A stretch of 64,000 bases of DNA from contig NW_024003067.1 of the NCBI RefSeq assembly GCF_014805625.2, positions 248,001 to 312,000 on the forward strand. The letters are read 5' to 3'. Source of the stretch: Glossina fuscipes (Eukaryota > Arthropoda > Insecta > Diptera > Glossinidae). Every line of letters starts with the position of its first letter. Positions within the stretch are counted from its first letter, which is position 1. A program made the position numbers and the translations under genes. This document shows, piece by piece, positions 54,490-64,000 of this stretch. Under the pieces are notes generated by a model. It was given only the letters and a program-made list of their open reading frames with translations, searched no databases and was not told the origin of the DNA.

Positions 54490-55567
54490 AACGGAATGAT
54501 AGGTAGGTTATGTTGACATGTAAACCTTTCCGTGAAAAATGTCACGATAGGAACTTTGCGTGAATAATTTATTATTACCAGCAAAATATTCGGTACTTAT
54601 GTTGATTGAGGGATGAAACATCGGATTGATTACAACTTGTAATTTGTTGAATGGAGTTAAAAGTTTGTGATTCTGGGGTAAATAGTTTAGAAGGCTTTAG
54701 GATACGTGTTGTTGTCTTAATTTTTTCAATATGTGTTGTTGCTTTGAATTTTTCAATATTATCTCTGACGGGTGATAGACTTGGTTTTGCAATATAGTTT
54801 TTAGCTGATGGTAGAACAGGTTTGACATTGTAAGGAATTGGAGTTAAAGGCTTATTAGGCTCGATTTGAGATAGCAATGTTACTTTTGTTAATTCTTTGG
54901 GTTCCAATCGGATTTATTTCTCCGTGCTTCCGTCGCGTTTCGTCCACGCTACAGTAATTTTCTGTTTTGATTTTTAGAATTTCGCGCATTTGTACATAAC
55001 GTTGGCATTGTTGTCACTTGTCTAACGTCGAGTGCTGATCATTGCAATTTATGCAGAAACTACGGGTACAGCTTTCAGCATGTGTGGGAAGACCAGAGTT
55101 AGCACCAGAAGTTGCATTATTGCATTTTTTGCGGTGTGACCCAGACGTTGGCAGTTTTTGCATCTCATGAGATTTAGAATGTAGAATTCCATTCTACACT
55201 TGTAGCAAGCCACAAGCTTACTGTTATCGATAGCGATTAAAAGTCGCAATTATCCTTCCTGTAGGAGAGCGAGTTTTTACCGTTGTTATTTAATTTAAAA
55301 AACTTATAAACTTCAGTTACATTTTGATTGCTCATTTCGCGAACTATTTTTTCTTTCCTTACATGGTTTAACCAAATTACGCCTTTGACCGGATAGAGCT
55401 TGTTGCGTAGTTTAGCCGAAATTGGACATAAATTAGCTAGTGGTTTTGACTTCAAGAGGTAATCTGACGAGCGCGGCTTACCAATGAGATTTAAATTACC
55501 ATCGCGTAGAATCGAGATGGAGTCTACATAAGATGTAATGCCATCTAGAGTTTTTTTTTATAGCGAA
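54490..55567 (-). pseudogene. I-like ORF1 remnant (copy 2)
   Basis: Frames 55455-55237, 55249-55049 and 54907-54575 correspond to ORF1 of copy 1: NQNVTEVYKFFKLNNNGK against NQGVTEIYKFTKLNDDGK, MRCKNCQRLGHTAK (first knuckle), and LLSQIEPNKPLT. Knuckle 2 is frameshifted. Confidence 0.8.
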
Positions 55568-55618
55568 AGAACTGATTTGCAGAATTGTTATGACCTGAAC
55601 AATGAACCGCTATCGCGC

Positions 55619-56155
55619 ATGGGTGAACAGAAATCCAGTATACATGATTGTAACAACAAAATTCAGCAAATTGAAATTAATACTACTTCTAAGTTATTAA
55701 CAAATTTGCCGCAAATCAATGCGTTTCACAAACGATTTAACCGTCCCGATATCATCATAAACGGTCTCCCGGTTGGCCTTCTAAATATTCCAGCTATTGT
55801 TATGAATCTAGCGTCTGCTTTTGAGATTCCAATATCTACAGGCGATATCAACACGTGCTATATAAACGAAAAGAAATCTGTTTTAGCAAAATTTAGTTCA
55901 GCCACGTTTCGTGGTAGAATTATGAGTGCTTATTTAAAAAATATGAAGACTCGCCCCCCTGAAGTTTTTGACTGCATCGTATGTTCAAGCATCCCCTGTG
56001 AGATATTGAACTGTCGTATATTTTTAAATGATCATCTTACTCCTTCTGCCGGGATCCTTAATCCTGTTTGCTCTAAGTTGCGGCAAGAAGCGACCATAAT
56101 TATATATAAGATTATGAATGCAGTTAAACGATCTGCTGTATTGACGGTACCTTAG
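55619..56155 (+). CDS. CR1-superfamily ORF1 C-terminal part (coiled coil plus RRM-like), open
   Basis: The frame from ATG 55619 reads MGEQKSSIHDCNNKIQQIEI (helical), then RFNRPDIIINGLPVGL (the 'IVI.GIP' strand), ASAFEIPISTGDINTCYI, SVLAKFSSATFRGRIMSAYL (the 'V.F.S...R..I......' strand) and IFLNDHLTPSAGIL ('I..N..LT......L'). This is the RRM-like single-strand nucleic-acid-binding core plus C-terminal domain found in ORF1 of many Jockey/CR1 LINEs. The N-terminal zinc-finger or coiled-coil portion is cut off by the junction at 55568. 178 codons remain with no internal stop. Confidence 0.75.
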   Translation: MGEQKSSIHDCNNKIQQIEINTTSKLLTNLPQINAFHKRFNRPDIIINGLPVGLLNIPAIVMNLASAFEIPISTGDINTCYINEKKSVLAKFSSATFRGRIMSAYLKNMKTRPPEVFDCIVCSSIPCEILNCRIFLNDHLTPSAGILNPVCSKLRQEATIIIYKIMNAVKRSAVLTVP

Positions 56156-56596
56156 AATGCCTTCATGGTACGCAATTTGCAAGTGTGGATTGAATTCCTA
56201 AAAAATATGACTTTGCCTAAGACCAATATTTCAGGAACTAATCTTTTTGGTAGCTTAGTTGTCCTTACTATGCTATACAAGCTATTAAATTTTTTTTCTT
56301 TATCTTCTCTAATTAGTTTTAGCTTATTATAGTAATTAGTGCATATCTATTTTTTTATAACAGCTTGATTACGTCCTATGCTATTGACATGGAGCTTTGT
56401 ATTTAGTTGCTCAGCATCTTCTCTAAGTTGACTTGTATTTACCAAACCTTTGCCTACTCCTCCGTTTTTCTCTTCCTTACTGGCGTGTAAACTAAGTTTA
56501 TTGTTTGATGAATTATAAGTTTTTACATTACTTTTTATTTTCAGTTGCCCACCACCCATTTGCTTTCTTCCATTAATCTTTGTAATTAGCTACGAT

Positions 56597-57205
56597 ATGG
56601 GTCCCGTTGTAAATAGTAGCTCTTCGACGAACCTCCCCGACTGTAACTCCTCTGATCTTCTGATAACTGCACACATGAATTGCCAAAGCATAAGGCCTAG
56701 TAAGTTTGATGAATTTAAATATATGTTGACTAATAAACTTAGTTTAATTGCTGCTTTGAAAACCTGGGAGCCATATATTTGTAGTCGTTATCTTTATATT
56801 CCGGGCTTTACTCTTGTGAGGAATAACAGATTACATGCTCGCGGTAACAACGTATGCATCCATGTATCGGAGGGAATTAAGTTTGAACTTGTTTTTAAAG
56901 CTTCTGAACTGGTGGCTTTTGAATGGATTTTTATTGAATTTTTTGATGATGGCTCTGAAATTCTCTTCGGTGTAGGTTATTTACCTAGCGAAGATCTTGC
57001 TTCCTATGAAACCAGACATTTAGATTTATTTTTTGGTTATTCTAAGATAATTATTATTGGCGAGTTTAAATGTAATTTGTTTAATTCAGATAGAGCAAAT
57101 CTTATGAAGTTCTTCTTTTGAAGGCATGATTTATCAATTTTCCATATATCTAATCCTACTCACTTTGATGTGGGTCCTCGGACTCCTTGTTGGACTTTTG
57201 CTTGG
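56597..57205 (+). pseudogene. CR1-superfamily endonuclease domain
   Basis: The frame 56597-57121 contains LLITAHMNCQSIRPSKFDEF ('N.QS....DE' motif), LIAALKTWEP (equivalent to 'ITETWL'; Glu changed to Lys), VRNNRLHARGNNVCIHVSEGIKF, EWIFIEFFDDG, FGVGYLPSEDL and IIIGEFKCNLF (equivalent to 'GDFN.N', Asp changed to Glu). A stop at 57119-57121 follows. The next bases read in another frame (TRLTLMWVLGLLVGLLLG) are not informative. The domain is complete in extent but altered at two catalytic positions. Confidence 0.7.
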
Positions 57206-57788
57206 TAGGTGACTATTCTGCGATTCACCATGCTGATCAGGTGCAGCGCCTTTCTATACATCATTATGTTTTAATTTTTGCTATCCCTCATATTAATTGC
57301 GGAAATGCAACACCGTTTTTTGAGCGATTCAAAACAGCGATTTCAAATATATCGACTGGTCAGACGCATCTCTCTGTGGCTTTGACTCGTCCTCTTTTTA
57401 AAAAACCACAAATATTGACTTATAGTGGTGGCTCTTAAGCTCTCTGATCGAATCCTTGTATACTTTCGTCCAGAGTATTATAAGAAAAACTCCAAATAGT
57501 ATTGATTGTTGGATAAAATACGCATCTTGCGATCTCCTTAAGAGATTAAGTCTACCCGTCGTTGATCGTCTGGATCTGAGGATAGCTGGAATATCTTTTG
57601 CTGTTATTGTAAAAAATTTAAAAAAATTATTCGTAAAGAAAGAAAGATACTTCGCTCCTTTTTTTTCAGGAACTGAGTCATCGACTATGTGGAGACTGTT
57701 GAGAAATTATTATAAGAACATTTATTTATCGCAATCGTCGAAATATAAACTGGCCCATGCTCTCGGATCCTATATGGCTCAGAGGTAA
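57187..57788 (+). pseudogene. Endonuclease-RT linker of the same element
   Basis: DLLKRLSLPVVDRLDLRI and SSTMWRLLRNYYKN (the 'KMWK.L......' segment preceding RT) lie in frame 57456-57788. RT motifs expected next are absent. Confidence 0.5.
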
Positions 57789-59017
57789 TTTTTAGAACTA
57801 TGGCTTATGTGTTCTCGGTACTCAGTCCTATTATTAACTATATACTACGCTACGTTTACAATGAACGCAGATGGGCTCACATGTGTGAAGCGTTTCCTCA
57901 GATGCACCTCTAAGCAGCTTACCTTATTCCTTAACCTACTGTTCTTTTTCAAGGTTATTAAATATAATGGGCCTCTTCAATTAGTTTCCTTATTTTCCAC
58001 TACTCAATCTACCGGAAATCCGCAAATTATTATTTCCAGAATTAGATGCAATTGCTTTGCGCGGTCCTTTGTAGTTCGAGTTGCGCGGTGCTGAAATTAC
58101 GTGCCCCTTAACTTACGTATATTTCCCCATTTTAATAAGACATTTCGAGTGAAACACCTATCTGATCTCGTCACTAATGAGTAGAATACCTGCCGCCTAG
58201 CTATGATTTCTAGGTATTTAATCCCAGCGTCGCTAAATTGCAAATTTCGGCATTGTTCAAAGCCATTTCATTCTCTTATGATTCTACTACCTTAGTGCAT
58301 TTTCTAAAATAATTGTCCTTTTAGCTTCGTTCTTTCTGTGGAGCTGAGGAACTATATTGCTTTATATTTTGTAATTTTATTGTCTATTTTTAAGTTTCCT
58401 ATTTAAGAATTTGTAAGATGAAATAATTTGTAATAATAAAATTATAATTTAGTCTTGAATCGTAAACCATATCCTTATATTTATGTTGTATTATTCAGGT
58501 ACTAGCCTGTATTAGACATTCGTTAGCCTTTGAAAGAATTTATGTACTGCGCTAATTGAAATTTAACAAAATAAAATAAAAAATAAACCAGATATTGAAG
58601 GAAGATTCATTGAGGTATTTTTACGTACTGTTATATTTTCCTGTATATATTGCTAGTTAAGTGTAATATAAATTATCTTTAGGCACTTCTAACTTTTCTT
58701 ATATATATCATTAGTTACGAATTGCAAAACTAGACTTGCTTAACGTATACTTGCAAACAGAGCCGGAATTTAAGGTCGTCACATTCGAAATAAGTCAGCT
58801 GTGCGATCTGCTTCAATCCATCAATAAAATACAACTTCGTTATGACGTTTAAAAGACGGAAGGATTCCTTATTCAGCCGCTGACGCATATTCTGGCAAGA
58901 GAAACAAATAATTTTTCCAAATAGGAAAAATAACCACCTTCGCAATGTATACGACATCAATGTTAGAGCTACAACCACAAGCGAATTGTTGGATAACAAT
59001 TCATTCAAACACCTTAG

Positions 59018-59245
59018 TTAAGATGCTAGATGCCTGTTTTCACTTTTATGAATAGGAATAAGAAAACTATTCTTCCGACATGAAGGGAAAGTCCTGTCTT
59101 CGGAGAAAGGTTTAATATTTTTCCAATAATATAGTTCGCCAGAGCATGATTTCAGTATACATAATAAAATGCCATAAGATGATGGCGCGTAACTATACTT
59201 CAGTGACGTTAAAGCTTGTAATACGTCATTTTCAGAAATGATCAA
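59018..59245 (-). pseudogene. CR1-like RT N-terminal fragment
   Basis: VLQALTSLKYSYAPSSYGIL ('V..AL..LK.S.SPGPDGIP', with GPD lost), LCILKSCSGELYYW and FPSCRKNSFLIPIHKSENRH ('FP..WK.S.IIPLHK.G'). These are the fingers of Jockey/CR1 RT. The fragment ends before the first catalytic Asp. Confidence 0.75.
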
Positions 59246-60471
59246 ATCGAAATGGAAGCAGATTTTATGATTTGATATGGGTAAGTATTTTGTACCTCGG
59301 CATCTGCAGTAGAAGAATACCGTCAGAAATATTCGGTATGGAGACTCACATTTTGTACATCTTCAGAGAAGTCAGAAACATTAAACGACATCGATGATGA
59401 ATATAAGGAGACTGTTCATTTGCGCTTGGCAAATTTGTAAAATTGTTTAGCAGCAATACGAAGTTAAGATTTTATTATTTGAAGGTATCTGCAATAACTT
59501 TCATGGTTGACAAGTTCATTAACAATACCATAAATAAGAATACAAACTTCTTATAAATAGAAATATCTGCATTCAAATTAAGTCAAATATAAGCTTTTAT
59601 TTCCAATTTTCACACGAATTTGAGTAATTTCAATGTTGGAATAATTTGTGGTTTCAAGTGAATATGAGGGAAAGACAACTCATAAGGCCAACAAAAAGCC
59701 ACCACTACTACAATCTGGACGATCTTCTCTGAACACATGGAACGTGTTCGGGAAAGCTTTCAAGTTCTAGCCAGGTTTCACTGAAAAATACAGACTGGAA
59801 CTGTATTGGCTGATTCCAGGTAAATAGACTGCATTTTAGAATTTTGGTATATGACAGCCACTGGGGCAAAGGAACAGTCTAATTTTTTGTGGGTGGAAGG
59901 GTCGCTAAATGGGTTGCCAAACTACTATTTCGCTGAATGGGTTACCAAATTACTATTTCGAGGCTTATCCGTAGGAATGCATTCTTTTTATTAATTTAAA
60001 TAATATTTCTGCTTTTTCATTCCTGTTGCACGAGAGGAGCTAGGCGGGGATAACGATTTCTTAATTTTTTTTTGAGATTTACCAACGGATATGACATTCC
60101 TTCTGCGTACGCATAGCCACTACGAGAGGAACTTTATTCTAATGTTCTTATTAGTATTAGAATGTTGAGAATTTATTATCTGGTTATTAACAGTAGGGTT
60201 AACAACTTCAGCGATATTAGCTATAGGGTTTATAACTGTACGATTTTCGAATAAAGGAAAAGATGAAGCGCTCAGCGCCATTAGAAGATTAGGCGCGGAT
60301 TAAATTGAATGAAGGAGCAACTAAAGCAAGGGGTATGATATTTATAGGAAATTATATGGAAAGAAGAAGGGGATGGGCCACAGCCCACACTACGTGTTTC
60401 TCACCTACCTTTCTCAAAGACAACTGACCATTTTAAATAACTTCACTGTTCGGACATTATCTTGTATTTAT

Positions 60472-60822
60472 TCAACTTGCTTGATAAAAACTACAGTTCC
60501 TTGCTATCTCACGCATTCTGACTTTTGTTTGAATGAAAAGACGATAGAAGTCTATATTCCGCTTTCTACAGTCAGGACACGACCAACTTAACCTTTTCGA
60601 AGGTTCCAAAAATACATCCGCAGCTCTTCTGGTAATACTTGCACACTTTACGTGCCCGCAATGGGACCAACAGGTTGTGTAACGATCAGTACGCGGATCT
60701 ATCTTAGCGGACCAGAATTTGTATAAACCTTTTCTCCTAGTAGTATGCCAAACAAAAAACGGCGGAAAGAATTGCTTTCCAGTTGCCGTAACGACTAGAA
60801 ACAAAGAATACGCAGAGTACAC
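60472..60822 (-). pseudogene. CR1-like ORF1 N-terminal fragment with PHD-like zinc finger
   Basis: CWSHCGHVKCASITRRAADV, then PSKRLSWSCPDCRKRNIDFYRLF align with CWLCDRFSHAKCAGIIGRAADA and PSKGYDYRKRAINFYKLF of the ORF1 at 8331. The CPDC pair is kept here. The N-terminal part before CW is out of frame or altered, and the frame ends after 116 codons. Confidence 0.75.
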
Positions 60823-60829
60823 AATATAT

Positions 60830-61247
60830 TTTTACGAAACTCGCTTTTCTCGGATACAGTTTGTATCACTGGATAGTGGATATTCTTTTTAAGAGAAATA
60901 CATTTGCAAGTTTCCACTACAAGACTTTTTTATTTACAATTAATTTGTTTAAGGGTAGAACTATTTCCATTTTACTTTGGCAGTACTCTCCACTTCTCAA
61001 TTCAGAGTTCGACTAACTCTGCCTTCCGCAAATATTCTCTTTACACATTTTTACAAGCGTATTACTATTACTTAAGTTCATGGCTTCATTTTTAATTCGT
61101 TAACCTGCTTCTCCGCTAATCTGTTTCGTCGGCCGGCAGCTACATGACAAGCTGCAAATATATGCTTAGTTTTTCCTTGTCTAGAGAATTTATTTTTGTG
61201 GGAAAATTAATTGGCTGGAATGAACTGGATTTGGGATTTCCATAACA
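60830..61247 (-). repeat. Solo LTR related to 48595-49015
   Basis: 418 bp, aligning end to end with the LTR at 48595-49015. Examples are GCAAATATTCT and GTTAACCTGCTT, and both end GGGATTTCCATAACA. Many substitutions separate them (roughly four-fifths identity by eye). It is flanked by ATAT on both sides (60826-60829, 61248-61251), and there is no PBS or polypurine tract adjacent, as expected for a solo LTR left by recombination. The minus-strand orientation follows the gypsy element. Confidence 0.8.
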
Positions 61248-61251
61248 ATAT

Positions 61252-61739
61252 TTAAGACAAACAAAAATCCGCCTTAGTTTTTAGTTTAAGCAATTAAAGG
61301 TATTTGAAAAACAGGACACAAGTTTATCGAAACATACGCAGCAGCGTACACCAACAACAAAATTGGAAAATTTATTAAGCAAGGATTAGTGTTATAAAAA
61401 ACCGGGCAGTACAGACCAGAAAACGGATAAGTAAGGAATAACCTATTATTATGAGCAAGAAATGTATCTGAAAACTTTCGCAACAGTTTTTAAAAGACAA
61501 CATGGAAAAAATAAACGAGAGCCACACTATAACAAACTCAACCCCAGCAGCACTCAATACTAATCCAAAATGCTGTCAACAGTTCAATTTTGCAAATATC
61601 ACAATTAATTAAGACAAATCTAAATTACTAATTGATAATTACTTGTAATTCTCAGGACTGATCAAACAAACAGGGATTTAATTATAAAAATTATGCAAAA
61701 ACTTGGCGCGCATGAAAACATACGTAGCGCTCGCATGGT
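61252..61739. other. No recognised gene
   Basis: AT-rich DNA right of the solo LTR. Short minus-strand frames (61483-61286, 61557-61375) are uninformative. Confidence 0.45.
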
Positions 61740-62293
61740 TGCCAATGTCAGTGCCTCCTAAAATGGCTAGGGACCACGGAGGCCAATTTACGTCAAAATT
61801 GTTCACGGCGTTGGTCGCTTATTACAAACTATCAATTTTCGTATTATCCATAGGCTAATAGCGTAGCAGAACCATTCTATAACCATTCTGTATAGAAAGT
61901 GACCATCACTATCGGAAAGTTGTCAAATCGTTAGAGGAGCTGCTGATGATAATTATTGGTTTCAACTTTCAATACCAATAGTTCAAATCTTTTGAAAAAT
62001 CCCAGAGAGCATATTCCAAACGCCTGTATCTCAATTAGTCATCATACAGACTCCATAGCGAAAACTTATCTTCCCAAGCAATCAAAAGATTGTAAGTTTG
62101 TTTCTGCCTGTTCTGTGTGAAAAATCGGCAGCAACCGTATGTTGACCTGTTTAAAGTCATTTCAACAGAACCTGCATTTTTTAAAGTTGAGATTGACGAT
62201 ATAACCAAGAAATTCGCCATAGATCGTCTGAGAACGGCTATAGTTGAAAAATCGGTTGCACGAAATGCACATAGCAACATTGAACTAAAATGA
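61740..62293 (+). pseudogene. gypsy integrase core and C-terminal fragments
   Basis: MARDHGGQFTSKLFTALVAYYKL at about 61764-61830 is the 'TDRG.QF.S.LF..L' block around the second catalytic Asp, here with D-H-G. After stops and decay, FLPKQSKDCKFV-like sequence (about 62060-62100, YLPKQSKDCKFV) and VEIDDITKKFAIDRLRTAIV (about 62186-62240) match the C-terminal segment of Mag-type gypsy integrases ('....FV.......PY.GP..V......F.V.I......I..DRLKPA'). The frame ends at TGA 62291-62293. A separate gypsy lineage from the other three in the window. Confidence 0.7.
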
Positions 62294-64000
62294 AACGTTC
62301 GTCCAATTTACTTAACGGAAATTCTTGAAGAGAGCGAGCAATGTGGTGTCTTTTAGGTACTGTACTTTATAAAGTAGAATAATTTCAATATACTTATATA
62401 TTACAAGTTTTCCACTATATTATAAAAATAATAAAGAATTCAACCTTTTCTCAAACTAACACAACAGAGGCTGACACAATGAGGCATCATTTTCCTGTTA
62501 AAAACATGCTGAGAAATCTAGTTATACCAACTTAAATTTTTACTTGTTATTAATCACAGCAAAGTAGTTTCTAAATACTGAAATATTTTTGTGAAAATTT
62601 TATATTAAGCTTTTTTTCAGTTCCAGAATAAATTCTAACGTTGTGTATACAGACCACAACCATTTTCATTTCTTTCAAAGCCTAAATTTTTTAGAGAGGT
62701 GACAAAACATTGATACCATCATCCATTCACATTTTGATAATTTTTATTCAATCTTATTTTTGCTAATCTTCTCTTTCTAAGCCAATACCTTCTCCATTAT
62801 CTTTGATTATGTCAAGATATCTAGCTATCTCCATTTATTATTTTCTAAAACTCTATAACCATTGTGCTCAAAACCTGGCAAAACACCTAAAACCTGCGTC
62901 CCACTTTTTTTTTTGAAGATTTGAAGCTTTATTTTCAATTAAATATATATAGTTAATGAAACATTCGTATACATATTTTAATTCAATAGCATGAATCTTT
63001 GTTACCTTGCTCTAATCACCAATAACCTTCGAAAAGTATTTTTCGCCATTTAATCCAGTAGTAGTATGTGGACCGTTTAGATAGGTTTTTCGTTATTCTT
63101 TCATTTTTAAGTGCTAAATTATGCATTTTATTTTGTAAACACTATAATGTACGTTGCGTTTTTATCTGACCCTCCTTTGCCTTTCGGGCTCCGCGGTGGA
63201 CGCTACTTTTGTGTAACAAAGAATTGTCTATTAATCTGAACTTGTCTCATTTTGTTCTCTGTTGTATAAAAAAAACTATATATGTTAAAAAAGTCAAAAA
63301 GATCGGATGAATGCATTGTTAAACTGGCCAGATCAGAAGTAATGGCGAGGTATCAATTTTTATCACACAGACACTCTACAAATGATTACGCTAAAGCAAT
63401 GCACGTGCTGTAACCCTTATGAGCACAAATAGAACGACGAAATTTGTCAAATGGGCTGATCGAATTCCTTAGGCCGCTCTATACCCTGCCCGACCTATGG
63501 TATCCAGCGACCAATCAGTTTGTATGGGAGACCCTGAATTTAGCCCCGACGACCGCTCTAATTTATTCTCTTCTCAAAGTAAGAAATTTAATGTAATTCA
63601 ACTTTTTTTTTTTTAATAAAATGATTATTTTTACATATATTTTATAGATTTGAAAGAAACAAACTCCTAAATATAGTTTTATTCTAACACGTATTTAGGA
63701 TTATATGTGGCCACAGCAAATAAATGAATGAATATAAATCGTTCACTAAACTAGATATGAAATTTTCCTTTTTCATTTATATTTAATAATAAAAAGAAAC
63801 AGGTACATGGTAAGCCTTTTTTTAAGATTATAAGACTGCATTGCCGAAAAGCTATACTAACCAATATTCAGATCTGCGCACATAGAACTCTCATTTATTT
63901 TAATAAATTAGCAGCTAGACGTTTATAAATTTTGATTCCTCCGTTTTCTCTCTTTTACCGGTAGAAAGCATGTTTCCCAATTTATTTGAAGCTTACAAAA
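62294..64000. other. No recognised gene; possible LTR-type flank of the integrase fragment
   Basis: AT-rich. TGTGGTGTC at 62342 and GGACGCTACTTTTGTGTAACA near 63195-63216 could be LTR-edge remnants, the second resembling the PBS/LTR edge at 25770-25785. There is no second copy to confirm this. Nothing else was recognised. Confidence 0.35.

Larger units (their letters stand above)
53402..55567 (-). mobile_element. Second I-like copy, internally deleted and truncated
   Basis: Long stretches align with 42375-47265: RNase H end (53402-53450), a piece on the far side of the gap in copy 1 (about 53465-53520 with 43300-43340), the RT post-thumb (53520-53590), endonuclease linker and N-terminus (about 53610-54480 with 45030-45940), and ORF1 (54490-55567 with 45960-47265). 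The RT palm and most of RNase H are deleted. The ORF1 tail lacks the 155-bp duplication. It ends at 55567 in the ORF1 5' part, joined head-to-head to a plus-strand LINE. Many more lesions than copy 1, so older. Confidence 0.85.
55568..58590 (+). mobile_element. CR1-superfamily LINE (RRM-type ORF1, endonuclease) lacking its RT
   Basis: ORF1 (55619-56155), endonuclease (56640-57205) and the endonuclease-RT linker (57187-57788) are recognisable. A C-terminal piece, RSFVVRVARC followed after one stop by NYVPLNLR (58060-58110), resembles the very end of ORF2. The RT between linker and end is missing, so an internal deletion of about 1.5 kb is inferred. An A-rich tail, ACAAAATAAAATAAAAAATAAA at about 58566-58587, closes the element. 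The 5' side starts abruptly at 55568 against the I-like copy. Its ORF1 type differs from the PHD-type elements of this window. Confidence 0.65.
58730..60822 (-). mobile_element. CR1-like element with PHD-type ORF1, internally deleted
   Basis: Reading the minus strand: ORF1 with a PHD-like cluster (60822-60472), an endonuclease start (SVFFSETWLELESF near 59800), RT entry (59245-59018) and uninformative sequence to 58730. The same gene order and ORF1 type as the plus-strand element at 7803-12513 support one family. It faces the plus-strand LINE at 55568-58590 tail to tail. The 5' side is bounded by a solo LTR at 60830. Confidence 0.65.

Noticed and set aside
1..64000. CRISPR arrays, operons, ribosome-binding sites, bacterial terminators
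   Set aside because: No spaced direct repeats of the right length, and the sequence is plainly eukaryotic, dominated by insect-type retrotransposons.

Overview
The window looks like repeat-rich intergenic or heterochromatic DNA from an insect, most likely a higher dipteran. The evidence is the set of transposon families (I-like with a (TAA)n tail, R1-clade in AC-rich DNA, LOA-like, CR1/Jockey-like with a PHD-type ORF1, and Ty3/gypsy), AT-rich DNA with many short microsatellites, and no bacterial features. I found no convincing cellular protein gene, rRNA or functional tRNA. Nearly all recognisable coding potential belongs to retrotransposons, and almost all of it is broken. The species cannot be named from sequence alone. 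A run of exactly 100 N at 43195-43294 marks an assembly gap.

Layout, left to right. 1-1474: 3' end of a CR1-like element (+) with an AAAT tail, inserted in a gypsy RNase H remnant (1475-2248, -; gag fused to RNase H by deletion). 3240-4950: another gypsy remnant (-; RT and integrase). 7540-14405: a gypsy gag-protease element (+) split by a nearly complete CR1-like element (7803-12513). 16080-16960: non-LTR RT fragment (-). 18590-22715: decayed LOA-like element (+) with endonuclease, RT and RNase H. 22715-25772: gypsy element (-; integrase, RNase H, protease, gag, primer-binding site), followed by a possible long LTR. 29251-35316: two R1-clade elements, one a 5'-truncated copy with a 13-bp target-site duplication at an AC microsatellite, the other carrying ORF1 and ORF2 with only a few lesions. 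39208-39386: a tRNA-derived SINE. 42130-47746: an almost full-length I-like element (-) with an 11-bp target-site duplication. 48595-52130: gypsy element (-) with one LTR. 53402-55567: second, decayed I-like copy (-). 55568-58590: CR1-superfamily element (+) without its RT. 58730-60822: CR1-like copy with a PHD-type ORF1 (-). 60830-61247: solo LTR. 61740-62293: gypsy integrase fragment (+).

The strongest observation is the SINE at 39208-39386. It has a tRNA-like head with A and B boxes, a perfect 12-bp target-site duplication, and a 3' half collinear with the 3' terminus of the I-like LINE at 42130-47746, ending in a similar TAA-rich tail. This is what is expected if the SINE is mobilised by the I-like element's reverse transcriptase, and both putative partners lie 3 kb apart in this window.

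Several nested insertions can be placed to the base because flanking direct repeats survive (7803/12513, 29309/30240, 39208/39386, 42130/47746, 60830/61247). They give a relative order of events: gypsy elements were hit by CR1-like elements, AC-rich DNA by R1-like elements, and an unknown AATAAA-containing sequence by the I-like element.
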